From JACRLW01 sp050181465 (GTDB lineage: Bacteria; Planctomycetota; UBA1135; UBA2386), in assembly GCA_050181465.1 (NCBI GenBank), contig JBFXDD010000019.1:30138-94137 (forward strand): a stretch of DNA of 64,000 nt. Direction: 5' to 3'. The position numbers and the translations under genes are program-made. The notes beneath the pieces were generated by a model. The model had not been told where the DNA came from. It searched no databases and saw nothing but the letters and a program-made list of their open reading frames with translations. This document shows positions 34,665 through 43,897 of this stretch, one piece after another; within the stretch, counting starts at the first letter, position 1; each line of letters starts with the position of its first letter.

Positions 34665-36896
34665 ATGGCTCTCCTCCCCCCGCTCATGCGCTCGCTCTCC
34701 CGCTGCCTGCTTCTCACCGTCAGTTTCACGACGTCGAGTTGGGCTCACCCGCTGTCGCCGATCTCTCCGCCGCAGCGACCTGAGGAAGTGGCCGGGCAAT
34801 CCACGGCACCGGCGCTCGCACCGACGGAGAGTCGACGACTCGAGCGCGTGTTGGTCGATGAACCGGGCGACGGCAGCGTGGTGGTCCTCGCCGAGGGCTA
34901 CAAGGCGATCTTCTCCACTCGAGGCATCGAGTTCGTGCCCTTCTTCGGCTCAACGGCGCCCGACAACTTCCCGGTGCGCTTCGTGCTGGATTCCCTCGAG
35001 ATCGCAGGGCGTCCGATCGACCTGCCCGGGGTAGGAGCCCTTCATCGCGCCGGCAACCGTGTGACCGTCACGCACGGCCTTCTCGATGAGATCTACGTGC
35101 TCGGCCTGACGGAATTGGAACAACGATTCCTGTTGCGCAGCGATATCCCAGGCGACGTCGAGATCACTTTGCGAGTCGAGACCGGACTCCGAATCACAGC
35201 ATCGCCGGGCTCCATCGCTTGGTACAACGAGTACGGGAAGGTGTCCTATGGCCAAGCGTTCGTGATCGATGGCGACCGATGCCATCCGATCGACACCGTG
35301 TTGGACGGGAATCGGATCCGCCTTCGAGTTCCGGCGGAGCTCCGCAACGGCGAGCGCCTCGAAATCGATCCGATCATCCGCAGTCACCCCAACTTCAACG
35401 TCAGCCAAGGCGCGATCTACTCCAATCCCGACATTGCGGCACTCGAGCCGGACGGCCGCTACCTGATCGCGTTCGAACGCGCGTTCTCGGGCCGCGACTC
35501 CGACATCGTGTCGGAACTGCATACGGCGAACGGCTACGTGCCCGGAAGTCTTGCGGCGATCGAGACGACCACCTCCTTTCACAGCGTCCCGAGAGTCGCC
35601 GCACTCAAGGTTGCCGATCGCTTCCTCGTGGTGTCGGAGCGCGCCGCGATCGAGGTCTGGGGGCGCGCAGTCGACGGCTCGACCGGCGCGGTCGCGACCA
35701 ACTTGGTCCGGCTGAGCGACGTGCTGCATTCGGGACGGGACTACGCCCCGGACGTAGGCGGTGACCCCGGGAACGGACCTGGGCCCCATCGCTGGTGCGT
35801 CGCATGGATCCATGAGAACAGCATCACGGACTCCGATGTCTTCGTGAGGGTCTTCGATCAGCACCTGAACACCATCGCGCTGCAACCGACCGTGGTCGCC
35901 GATCTGCCGAACTCGATGTTCCTCGACGTGTCGGTGAGTTCATCCAATGCGAACGGGATCTGGACGACTCCGCAGTGGGGTGTTGCCTACGAGCTTCGGA
36001 CCAGCACGACGAACCACGACCTGCACGCCGCAACGGTGGACTTGAATGGTCAGACCGTGATCTCGAGCACCGGGATCGATTCCTTCGCCGCGAACACTCG
36101 GAACCCCTGCATCTCGTCACCGGCGACCGGACTGCCGATCCCGGGGGGACCACACTTCCTCGTGACCTTTCAGGATCTCACGACCCTCGAGGCTCGCGGG
36201 CGTCTACTCGGCGCCACCCTTCGCGCCGCGATGTCGCCGCCCAACTTCTCGCGGGCGTTCGGACTCGGCGTGGACGATCTCCAGAACGAGACCGACGGCT
36301 GCCGATTCGCGATCACCTCGCGGGCGGGATCGATCACGTCGGTCACCACCTTCGGCGCGACCACCGGCGGCATGGTCCTGATGGAATCACCACAGGCACT
36401 TCCCGGCGCGCCGGCACAAACTCGGCTCTGCTCGTCGAGCAGCGGAGGCGGGCGGCGGGCGGACTACGGTGTCGTCTACCAGGACCGGGTCACCCCAGTG
36501 CGGGTGCGCTGGGCACTCCATGAGGGTCGCCAGCCAGGAATCGGCTTCGCGCGACGCCTGCTCGCATGTGGCGGCCTCATCATCCAAGAGTCCGGTCAAC
36601 CATTCCTCGGCGCACGGATGGAGTTCGAACTTCCGAACGTGAATGGACTCGGCGGCGGCTTCCTCTTGGGGCTCCCCTCACCGGCTTCAGCCGTCGTGTG
36701 TCTCGGTTGCCCGCTGGGCGTCGATCTCTCCGGACCCCTGCTGAGCGTGTCACGAACCGCGAGCTTCGACGTCCCGATCCCTTGTGACTATCGGCTGCTC
36801 GGCGCCGCGCTCACGACGCAAGGCTTCGACCTCAGCACCGGACCCTGCCTGAACGTGCTTCGCTTCAGCGACGCGATCGATTTCACGATTCGCTGA
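34665..36896 (+). CDS. Large secreted protein, unknown function
   Basis: 743 residues. The start at ATG 34665 has GGGAG 4 nt upstream, one of the few clear Shine-Dalgarno sequences here. It gives a signal peptide (LMRSLSRCLLLTVSFTTSSW to about residue 27). The chain is beta-rich, with strings of segments such as AALEPDGRYLIAFERAF, RVAALKVADRFLVVSERA, WGVAYELRTSTTNHDLHAA and RADYGVVYQDRVTPVRVRW. These look like six or seven propeller-type blades. The C-terminal 110 residues (GMEF-like ARMEFELPNVNGLGGGFLLG) form a separate module found in planctomycete secreted proteins. There is no active-site motif. It is divergent from the kinase, so it could be under the same regulatory region. Confidence 0.7.
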   Translation: MALLPPLMRSLSRCLLLTVSFTTSSWAHPLSPISPPQRPEEVAGQSTAPALAPTESRRLERVLVDEPGDGSVVVLAEGYKAIFSTRGIEFVPFFGSTAPDNFPVRFVLDSLEIAGRPIDLPGVGALHRAGNRVTVTHGLLDEIYVLGLTELEQRFLLRSDIPGDVEITLRVETGLRITASPGSIAWYNEYGKVSYGQAFVIDGDRCHPIDTVLDGNRIRLRVPAELRNGERLEIDPIIRSHPNFNVSQGAIYSNPDIAALEPDGRYLIAFERAFSGRDSDIVSELHTANGYVPGSLAAIETTTSFHSVPRVAALKVADRFLVVSERAAIEVWGRAVDGSTGAVATNLVRLSDVLHSGRDYAPDVGGDPGNGPGPHRWCVAWIHENSITDSDVFVRVFDQHLNTIALQPTVVADLPNSMFLDVSVSSSNANGIWTTPQWGVAYELRTSTTNHDLHAATVDLNGQTVISSTGIDSFAANTRNPCISSPATGLPIPGGPHFLVTFQDLTTLEARGRLLGATLRAAMSPPNFSRAFGLGVDDLQNETDGCRFAITSRAGSITSVTTFGATTGGMVLMESPQALPGAPAQTRLCSSSSGGGRRADYGVVYQDRVTPVRVRWALHEGRQPGIGFARRLLACGGLIIQESGQPFLGARMEFELPNVNGLGGGFLLGLPSPASAVVCLGCPLGVDLSGPLLSVSRTASFDVPIPCDYRLLGAALTTQGFDLSTGPCLNVLRFSDAIDFTIR

Positions 36897-36971
36897 CTCC
36901 TGGCCTGGCTGCGAACCCGCCGGATAGGAGCCGAAGGGTGACGAGCATCCGCGGTCGAAGCGCGGAAGGCA

Positions 36972-38114
36972 CTACCGCCGCGACCAGGCCGGACGCGCAC
37001 GCCAGCCCCACGCACCCACTGCGAGCAGGAACCCCGCCGAGGCGAGTCCGACCCCGGTGAGCCAATACTGCGGCGCGATCTCGGCGGACCACCGGAGCGC
37101 AAGGCTGAGCAGCAGCAGCGACGGCACCGCGGCCGCACTCATCGCACTCGACGCCGCCGCCTCGCGTTTGCCGGAATGCGAGAGTGCGACGTGCAGTCCG
37201 ACCGAGAGCGCGAGTGCAGCGCAGCCGAACAGTGCGGTGTGCAACCCGATCTGCGGTCGCGTGGGGATCAGCGCCGCGAGCGCGTAACCGATCGGGACGC
37301 ACCACGCAGCGACGAACACCTGCCGGCGATTCCATCCCGGCAAACTGGGTGGGCGATGGATGCCGCCGACCAGGAGGAGCATCGCCATCGTCAGGACTGC
37401 GCGCGTGGCGTAGCCGAGAGATGGGGAGATGTAGACCTCGAACAGGAAGCTACCGACCAGCAAGGACGCGGCGAAGCCGTGCGCCAGCAACGCGGGCATC
37501 GCCTCGCCGTCGACGGGGGCATCGGGTGGCGACTCACCTCGCGTGAGCAGAGGCACCGCGATCGCTCCGGCACCGACGATCCACGCGATCACCATCCCCT
37601 GCGTGACGAGCAACTTGCCCAAGCGATGCCCCTCGAACCACGCCGGCAAGGCATGACCGAATCCGGTCGCGAGCGCACCGAGCAAGCCGACGATCGGCGC
37701 GATGGCAAGCCATACGAACGCGACGGGCGCACGGCGTCCGCCATGGCGAAGTCGCCTCACCACGAACACCAACACCGCGATGCAGCCGACGAGCCAGACC
37801 GACTGCGACAGCGCGAAGTGCCCCGCGCGAGCCAGGCCGACCGCGAGCAGTGGGACCACGAGACCGATCGCGAGATCCGACCGCGACGGCGGTGCGGACT
37901 GCGTGCGCCGCGGCAGCATCGTGAACAGGAACCCCAGAACGAAACACCACAGGAAGCCGTCGACCTGGGCGATGGCGTGGAACGCGGAGCCGGCGTCGCT
38001 GGTCCAATGAAGTCGAAGGAGGAGCCAGTGCGACACACCGACGACCAGCATCACGATTCCCAGCGGGAAGAAGACGCGCCAAGGATCGGCGGCGAGCTTC
38101 ACAAGTCTGCTCAT
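36972..38114 (-). CDS. NnrS-family multi-pass membrane protein
   Basis: 380 residues with about eleven or twelve membrane segments. Family features are PWRVFFPLGIVMLVVGVSHW, GFLWCFVLGFLFTMLPRRTQ and EGHRLGKLLVTQGMVIAW. NnrS proteins are haem- and copper-containing membrane proteins connected with nitric oxide metabolism and with protection of iron-sulfur enzymes. No denitrification gene lies nearby, so a role in NO tolerance or general redox homeostasis is the better guess. The start at 38114 begins just before the first helix; the frame extends 57 residues further upstream without homology. Divergent from the ThrE-like exporter by 91 bp. Confidence 0.8.
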   Translation of the reverse strand: MSRLVKLAADPWRVFFPLGIVMLVVGVSHWLLLRLHWTSDAGSAFHAIAQVDGFLWCFVLGFLFTMLPRRTQSAPPSRSDLAIGLVVPLLAVGLARAGHFALSQSVWLVGCIAVLVFVVRRLRHGGRRAPVAFVWLAIAPIVGLLGALATGFGHALPAWFEGHRLGKLLVTQGMVIAWIVGAGAIAVPLLTRGESPPDAPVDGEAMPALLAHGFAASLLVGSFLFEVYISPSLGYATRAVLTMAMLLLVGGIHRPPSLPGWNRRQVFVAAWCVPIGYALAALIPTRPQIGLHTALFGCAALALSVGLHVALSHSGKREAAASSAMSAAAVPSLLLLSLALRWSAEIAPQYWLTGVGLASAGFLLAVGAWGWRARPAWSRR

Positions 38115-38205
38115 GTCGATCGCATGATGGAACCGGGTCGGCAGTCGATCCACCGCGACCGGCGATTGCTTTCCCCTGCCGTAGGCGCGATACCGATGAG
38201 CGCCG

Positions 38206-39459
38206 GTGTCTTCCCTCCCCGAGTCCGACAGAGACTTCACGAAGTTGTCCGTTCCGACCGTCGACCGGTTGGCGATGGAGTTCATCGTGCGGCTCGGGCT
38301 CGCGCTGCATGCGCACGGCGCCCACGCGCTGCGCGTCGAGCGGGCCCTCCTCGCGCTGTCGCGACGCTTCGGCCTCGAGGGTCAGTTCTTCGCCTTGCCG
38401 ACTTCGCTGCACGTCGCGTTCGGCGCACTGGGCGAACAGACTGTCTTCCTCGTCCGCACGGAGCCGGGTGATCAGGATCTCGGCAAGTTGGCGGCGCTCG
38501 ACTCCCTGCTCGTGCGGACGGTCGGCGGGCTGGAGCTCGGCACTGCGCGCGAGGAGCTCGCGGAGCTGGTCTCCCGGCGACGGCGGACACCGGTCGCACT
38601 CGAGTTGCTGGCCTACGCATCGACCGCGGCCGGAGCCGCGGTGTTCCTCGGCGCCGGACTCCGTGACATCCCGATCGCTGCCTTGCTCGGCCTTCTCTGC
38701 GGCTCCGCCGTGCGCGCCCTCGGATCCCGCGCGGAGACGCGCGTCTTGTCGGATGCCGTGGCGTCCTTCGCCGTCGCTCTCTGCGCGACGATCGCCGCCA
38801 GCTTCTTGCCGGGGCTGGCCGTCGGCAAGCTCACGCTCGCCGGGATCATCTCCTTGCTGCCGGGCTTCTCGTTGACGACGGCCGTCAACGAAATCGCCAC
38901 GCGCCACCTGGCTTCGGGCACGGCGCGCTTCGCCGGCGCGTGCGCAGTGTTCTTGGCGCTCGGATTCGGCACCGCACTGGGGTGGCGGTTGGGATTCGGC
39001 ACGGCGGGTATGCCCGCGCCGCCGAACATCGTGCCGGCCCCGGACTGGGCGATCCTGGGCGCTCTCGTGCTGACGCCTGCAGCGTTCTGCGTCCTCTTGA
39101 GAGTCTCCCGCCGCGACATCGGAATCGTGTTCCTCTCCTGCGTCGTGGCCTGGCTCGGCTCGCGCCTGGGCATACGACTGCTCGGCCCCGAGCTGAGTGC
39201 GCTCGCCGGCGCGATCACGGTCGGCCTGTTCTCGAACGGCGTCGCGCGGGTGCTCGATCGTCCGAGCAGCATTCCCTACGTGCCCGGCATCCTGCTGCTC
39301 GTCCCGGGCAGCCTCGGCTTCGCCAGCCTGGAAGCCCTGCTGGCGGAAGACGTGGTCCGCGGTCTCCACACGGCCTTCCGCATGATGCTGGTGGCCACCT
39401 CGTTGGTCGCCGGAGTGCTGATGGCGAATGTGCTGATGCCCTCACGGCGTGTGTTGTGA
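38206..39459 (+). CDS. ThrE-family threonine/serine exporter
   Basis: 417 residues, starting at GTG 38206 (ATG 38275 would remove 23 residues and is an alternative). A soluble N-terminal domain (about 20-120, FIVRLGLALHAHGAHALRVE) is followed by ten or so membrane segments in two halves. These correspond to the ThrE and ThrE_2 domains that are separate proteins in some bacteria. Characteristic blocks are SLLPGFSLTTAVNEIATRHL, PYVPGILLLVPGSLGF and TAFRMMLVATSLVAGVLMAN. The family exports L-threonine and L-serine using the proton gradient. It may serve to relieve excess amino acids or peptides, which would suit the S9 peptidase gene 83 bp downstream, but the link is inference. Confidence 0.87.
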   Translation: MSSLPESDRDFTKLSVPTVDRLAMEFIVRLGLALHAHGAHALRVERALLALSRRFGLEGQFFALPTSLHVAFGALGEQTVFLVRTEPGDQDLGKLAALDSLLVRTVGGLELGTAREELAELVSRRRRTPVALELLAYASTAAGAAVFLGAGLRDIPIAALLGLLCGSAVRALGSRAETRVLSDAVASFAVALCATIAASFLPGLAVGKLTLAGIISLLPGFSLTTAVNEIATRHLASGTARFAGACAVFLALGFGTALGWRLGFGTAGMPAPPNIVPAPDWAILGALVLTPAAFCVLLRVSRRDIGIVFLSCVVAWLGSRLGIRLLGPELSALAGAITVGLFSNGVARVLDRPSSIPYVPGILLLVPGSLGFASLEALLAEDVVRGLHTAFRMMLVATSLVAGVLMANVLMPSRRVL

Positions 39460-39542
39460 GGGTAGAGACGCGAGAATCCTCGCCCTCTCCGACTCGCCAC
39501 CGGTCGCCCGATCCCGTATGCGCGCGGCCCAAAGCCATCCTC

Positions 39543-42092
39543 ATGATCACCCGACTCTTCCTCCCCGTTCTCGCCGCCCTGACCGTCGGTGCGCCCGCCG
39601 CCTTGCGGGCGCAGGCGAAGGCCGACGCAGCGAACTCGACCGAGGCGCTCACCATCGAGCGGTTGTTCCGCAAGTCCGGGATCTTCGGTCCGAGCGCCGG
39701 GTCCATCGAGTTCAGCCACGACGGCCGCTACGCCGCCTGGCTGCATCGGCCGTACGAGGAACGCCGTCACGGCAGCGACCTCTATCTGCTGGAGGTGGCC
39801 TCGGGAACCGTGCGGCGGCTCACCGACGCTCGCACCATGTCGACCTTCTCGAATCAGGCGCGCGACGTCGTCGCCGATCGCGACGAGAAGGCGAAGAAGC
39901 GGCGCGAACTCGAAGAGGCGCGCACCAAGGCGAAGGGCGCCGAGGACACGGACAAGGAGAAGGCCAAACAGAAGGCCGGCCACGACGACCTGGAGTTCGC
40001 AGACTCGACCGCGCGCCGCAACATGCGAGTCGACCAAAGCGTCGACGAGAAGGACGCGGACGACGACAAGGCACCGCGCTACGGCGGGGTCAACTCCTTC
40101 GCGTGGTCACCCAAGTCCGAGGACATCCTGTTCTCGAGCAGCTCCGATCTCTATCGGTATCGCCTCGCCGAGGGGACGATCGAGCGGCTGACGCGAACGA
40201 AAGCGAACGAAGGTCGCGTGCGCTGGCTGGATGACGGCAGCGGCTTCACGTTCCTCGCCGACGGTGGGTTGTTCCGCGTGCGGTTCGGTAGTCACGTCGT
40301 CGAGGAGCTCACGCCGCAACTCGACGGCGACGAGCAACTGATGGATTACGAGATCAGCCCGGACGGCAAGCGCGCCGTGCACTTGGTGCGCAAGGGGCGC
40401 TCGGCGATGGACGGCGAACGACGCGTGAAGATCGCGAAGTACACCGGACGCTTCGTGGAGGTTCAGGAAGTGCCCCGCCACGTGTCCGACGATCCGATCG
40501 GCAAGGGCGAGTCGCGCATCTACATGCAGGACCTGGACGGCGTGCTGCGCGAAGACAACCCGCTCTTCCTGGTGTTCAAGTCCGACAACACCGGCCCGCG
40601 CGACGTGCTGCGTACGCCGGAATGGTCGCGCGACGGTAGTCGCGTGGTGTTCGCTCACTTCGAACAGCGGTCGAGTCAGATCCGTCTGCTCGAAGCGACC
40701 TTCCCCACCGGCGACGCGGCCAAACCGAAGTCGGATGAGAAGGGCAAGATCGCCGGTCGGCCGCCGCGAGTCCTCGAGCGCGAAGCCAAGACGGTCTACC
40801 GTTGGCTTCACGACGGCGGACCCAACACCCCAGGCATGACGTCGCCGCGCTACGGTGCGGACGATCGTCACATCCTGTTCTTGAGCGAGCAGAGCGGCTT
40901 CCGCCACCTGCACGTGCTCGACCCGAGCTATCAGTCACAAAGACAGCTCACCGCAGGCCCCTTCGAGGTCTACCCCATCCGCACCAGCGAGGATCGGAAG
41001 TCGGTGTTCGTGTCCGCGACCAAAGAGCACCCGTCGCGACTCGACGTGTATCGCGTGGAGATCGAGTCCGGTGCCATGTCCAGGCTCAGCCCGATGGAGG
41101 GGAACTGGGACGAGGCCGCGGTGAGCGACGACGGCACACTGCTCGCCAACTTCTCCGCTTGGGGTCGCGGCGGCGCAGAACTCACGATGGTGACGGCGGC
41201 CGGCGATGCGACGACCCTGACGGCGTCGCATCCGCGTATTGCGGCGCGGGCAACCGATCGGCGGCCGGAGCTGTTCACGTTCCGGAACCGCCACGGCCAA
41301 GACATCCACGGCTACCTGTTCGAGCCCGAGCGTCCCGCCGGTGAGAAACGTCCGCTGCTGGTCTACGTCTACGGCGGTCCGCTCGGGACACGCAAACAGG
41401 TCGTCGACGGTAGCTTCCACGGCGACGGCTATCAGTTCGCCCGCTACATGACCGAGACCCACGGCTGGGTCACCGTCACGATCGATCCGCGCGGCATGTC
41501 CGGCTACGGAGCGTTGTTCGAGAAGGCGAACTTCGAGCAGGTCGGTCGTCCTCAGGTCGAAGACCTCACCGACGGCGTCCGCTGGCTGATCGCGAATCGC
41601 CACGTCGACCAGAAGCACGTGGCTCTTCACGGCTGGAGCTTCGGCGGCTTCCAGACGCAGATGTGCATGTATACGGAACCCGATGTGTTCCAGGTCGGCA
41701 TCGCCGGCGCCGGCCCGACCGAGTGGCAGAACTACAACACGTGGTACTCGACCGGCACGATCGGCGAAGCCGAGACGGGCAAGCCGGTGCTGGAGAAGTA
41801 CTCGCTCTTGCCGCTGGCAAAGAACTTGAAGGGTCGACTGTTGCTGGTGCACGGCATGGAAGACAGCAACGTGCTGTATCAGGACACCGTGCGCGTCTAC
41901 CGCGAACTCCTCAAAGCGGAGAAGGAGACGCTGGTCGAACTCTTCCTCGATCCGACCGGCGGGCACGGCCTCGGCGGTGACGTGCAACGCGCGGCGCGAG
42001 CGCGCAAGTACGAGGAGTTCCTCGTGCGCTGTCTGGGTTCGCACGCACCAGCCAGGAGCGAAGCGAAGGCGGCTGACTCCAAGAAGGAATGA
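39543..42092 (+). CDS. Secreted S9-family prolyl oligopeptidase (DPP4/acylaminoacyl type)
   Basis: 849 residues. Sec signal at 1-24 (LFLPVLAALTVGAPAALRAQ). An N-terminal beta-propeller spans about 35-590 (IEFSHDGRYAAWLHRPYEE, YEISPDGKRAVHLVRKGRSA), followed by an alpha/beta-hydrolase domain. The triad is complete: Ser699 in GWSFGGF, Asp774 in MEDSNV, His808 in GGHGLGG. It should cleave short peptides outside the cytoplasm. Odd feature: residues about 115-180 form a very charged Lys/Glu/Asp insert (EEARTKAKGAEDTDKEKAKQ) inside the propeller. Its stop overlaps the ATG of the next gene by ATGA, so the two are translationally coupled. Confidence 0.9.
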   Translation: MITRLFLPVLAALTVGAPAALRAQAKADAANSTEALTIERLFRKSGIFGPSAGSIEFSHDGRYAAWLHRPYEERRHGSDLYLLEVASGTVRRLTDARTMSTFSNQARDVVADRDEKAKKRRELEEARTKAKGAEDTDKEKAKQKAGHDDLEFADSTARRNMRVDQSVDEKDADDDKAPRYGGVNSFAWSPKSEDILFSSSSDLYRYRLAEGTIERLTRTKANEGRVRWLDDGSGFTFLADGGLFRVRFGSHVVEELTPQLDGDEQLMDYEISPDGKRAVHLVRKGRSAMDGERRVKIAKYTGRFVEVQEVPRHVSDDPIGKGESRIYMQDLDGVLREDNPLFLVFKSDNTGPRDVLRTPEWSRDGSRVVFAHFEQRSSQIRLLEATFPTGDAAKPKSDEKGKIAGRPPRVLEREAKTVYRWLHDGGPNTPGMTSPRYGADDRHILFLSEQSGFRHLHVLDPSYQSQRQLTAGPFEVYPIRTSEDRKSVFVSATKEHPSRLDVYRVEIESGAMSRLSPMEGNWDEAAVSDDGTLLANFSAWGRGGAELTMVTAAGDATTLTASHPRIAARATDRRPELFTFRNRHGQDIHGYLFEPERPAGEKRPLLVYVYGGPLGTRKQVVDGSFHGDGYQFARYMTETHGWVTVTIDPRGMSGYGALFEKANFEQVGRPQVEDLTDGVRWLIANRHVDQKHVALHGWSFGGFQTQMCMYTEPDVFQVGIAGAGPTEWQNYNTWYSTGTIGEAETGKPVLEKYSLLPLAKNLKGRLLLVHGMEDSNVLYQDTVRVYRELLKAEKETLVELFLDPTGGHGLGGDVQRAARARKYEEFLVRCLGSHAPARSEAKAADSKKE

Positions 42093-43594
42093 TCGCGACC
42101 TCGATTGCGGCGTTGCTCGATCGCGCGGCGACGCTTTGGCCATCGCGCGTCGTCGCGGTCGACGGCGCGCGTGAAGTCACGTGCGGAGAGTTGCGTGACG
42201 CGGTGGAGTGCGCGGCCGGTGCACTGCGAAGTGCCGGCGTCGACTTCGGTGACCGAGTGCTCGCGATCTGTGACAACAGCTACGCATACCTCGTCGCGCA
42301 CTTCGCCCTCGCACGAATCGGGGCCATCTTGGTTCCGATCAACACCCGGCTCCTGGGCAGCGAGGTCGAGGTGATCCGAGCTCATGCGGATGCCAAGACG
42401 ACGATCGCCGACCGCGACCACGCCCCTATTTGTCCTGGTCCGTGGCTCGACGTCGAATCGCTCGCATCGGCAACGGCATCACCGAAGGAGCGAATCGCAG
42501 ACGCTCGCGTCCATGCCGATCATCCCGCCCAACTCTACTTCACGAGCGGCACGACCGGACAACCGAAGGGGGTCATCCTCACCCACGGCAACGTGGTGGC
42601 GCACGCCGTCGCGACGATTGCAGAACTCGGACTCTCGGCGCGGGACACCTGGGCACACGTGGCACCGATGTTCCACCTCGCCGATGCGTGGGCGAGCTTC
42701 GCCATCACCGCTGTCGGCGGGCGTCACGTGTTCCTGCGCCGCTTCGACGCCGAGGCCTGCGCGAACCTGCTCGTTCGCGAGCGGGTGACGATCACGAACC
42801 TCGTGCCGACGATGCTCACGCGGATGCTCGCACTGCCCTCGATCGAGAAGCGGGACTTTGGTGCCTTTCGGAGAGTTCTCAGCGGTGGTGCGCCGATCGC
42901 TCCGGAGACAGTGCGGAGAATTCGCGACGTGTTCCGCTGCGAATACGTGCAGACCTACGGCCTGACCGAGACGAGTCCGTACCTGACGATGAGTCTGCCG
43001 GACCCGGAAGACGATGCGCTGGACGACGAGCAGCGACTCGCTCGGGCATCGCGAACTGGACGTGCCGTGCTGGGCGTGCAACTGCGTGTCGTCGACGATC
43101 AGCAGCGACCCGTCGCAACCGACGACCACAGTGTCGGCGAGATCGAAGTGCGCGGCCCCACCATCACGCCGGGTTATTGGAACGATCCAGCCGCCACCGC
43201 GGCGGCCTTCACGGAAGACGGCTACTTCCGCACGGGTGATCTCGCCACGATCGATGCACGCGGCTCGGTGCGGATCGTGGATCGCAAGAAGGACGTCATC
43301 AAGTCCGGCGGCGAGAGCGTCTTCTCGACCGAAGTCGAGTATCGACTCTACGAACATCCTGCGGTGCTCGAGGCAGCGGTGTTCGGCGAACCCGATGCCG
43401 ATCTAGGCGAACGTGTCGTCGCCGCCGTCGTGCTCCGATCGGGGCTTCACGTCGAGGAGCGCGAGTTGATCGCGTTCTGCCGTCAGTCACTCGCAGCCTT
43501 CAAGTCGCCGCGACGGATCCGATTCCTGGACGCCTTGCCGAAGACCGGCAGCGGGAAGATCCAGAAGCGGATGCTTCGAGTCGCGCCAAGCTGA
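42089..43594 (+). CDS. Acyl-CoA synthetase, AMP-forming
   Basis: 501 residues, within the usual range for ANL-superfamily ligases. Core motifs are all present: YFTSGTTGQPKG (P-loop), YGLTETSP, YFRTGDLATID (hinge Asp), and KTGSGKIQKRM with the C-terminal catalytic Lys. KSGGESVFSTEVEYRLYEHP is typical of medium- or long-chain fatty acyl-CoA or aromatic acyl-CoA synthetases (FadD/FadK-like). It activates a carboxylic acid to acyl-AMP and then to acyl-CoA in the cytoplasm. The substrate is unknown. The ATGA overlap with the S9 peptidase stop shows coupling. An odd pairing functionally, it is noted among the findings. Confidence 0.9.
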   Translation: MIATSIAALLDRAATLWPSRVVAVDGAREVTCGELRDAVECAAGALRSAGVDFGDRVLAICDNSYAYLVAHFALARIGAILVPINTRLLGSEVEVIRAHADAKTTIADRDHAPICPGPWLDVESLASATASPKERIADARVHADHPAQLYFTSGTTGQPKGVILTHGNVVAHAVATIAELGLSARDTWAHVAPMFHLADAWASFAITAVGGRHVFLRRFDAEACANLLVRERVTITNLVPTMLTRMLALPSIEKRDFGAFRRVLSGGAPIAPETVRRIRDVFRCEYVQTYGLTETSPYLTMSLPDPEDDALDDEQRLARASRTGRAVLGVQLRVVDDQQRPVATDDHSVGEIEVRGPTITPGYWNDPAATAAAFTEDGYFRTGDLATIDARGSVRIVDRKKDVIKSGGESVFSTEVEYRLYEHPAVLEAAVFGEPDADLGERVVAAVVLRSGLHVEERELIAFCRQSLAAFKSPRRIRFLDALPKTGSGKIQKRMLRVAPS

Positions 43595-43897
43595 TACCCC
43601 CGCGAGCGAGCCTCGGCGGAACGGGTTCGCAGCGCCGCCGCCGGTTAGTGATCGACAGGAAGCTCCGGACTCGAGGGAAGCGGCGTCTCGAGTTGCTTCC
43701 CCGACCCCGTTCGCGTCAGGCGCCCAACTGGATTTCTCACGGGACGCGAGACGACGCGGTGCGGCACGGCCCGGCGCGAGTCGCGGCGATCGCAGCAGGC
43801 CTTCACGAGGAGTTTCGGGCCAGCTCCGTGTGCGCCGATCGAGCGATTCGTGCGTGGTCCACGGATCCGGCGCAGGACTCTGTTAGTGTCGGCCAGG
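43595..43897. other. Intergenic region with degenerate repeat copy E
   Basis: 303 bp between two plus-strand genes. Repeat copy E lies at about 43730-43821. The rest (43595-43729 and 43822-43897) has no recognisable coding frame. GGCCAGG just before 43898 could act as ribosome binding site for the sulfatase. Confidence 0.5.
43730..43821 (-). repeat. Palindromic intergenic repeat, copy E (degenerate)
   Basis: The right half (43766-43821) clearly belongs to the family: CGCGAGTCGCGGCGATCGCA continuing GCAGG, then CTTCACGAGGAGTTTCGGGC. The left arm is decayed, with only traces such as GGATTTCTCACGGG, and lacks a good inverted match. It appears to be an old copy. It is located between plus-strand genes, upstream of the sulfatase. 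Confidence 0.75.

Noticed and set aside
37534..39369. 611-codon minus-strand frame across the ThrE-like gene
   Set aside because: Repetitive Gln/Glu/Arg-rich text in the first part and a shadow of the NnrS-like gene in the second; the ThrE-like protein on the plus strand is clearly real.
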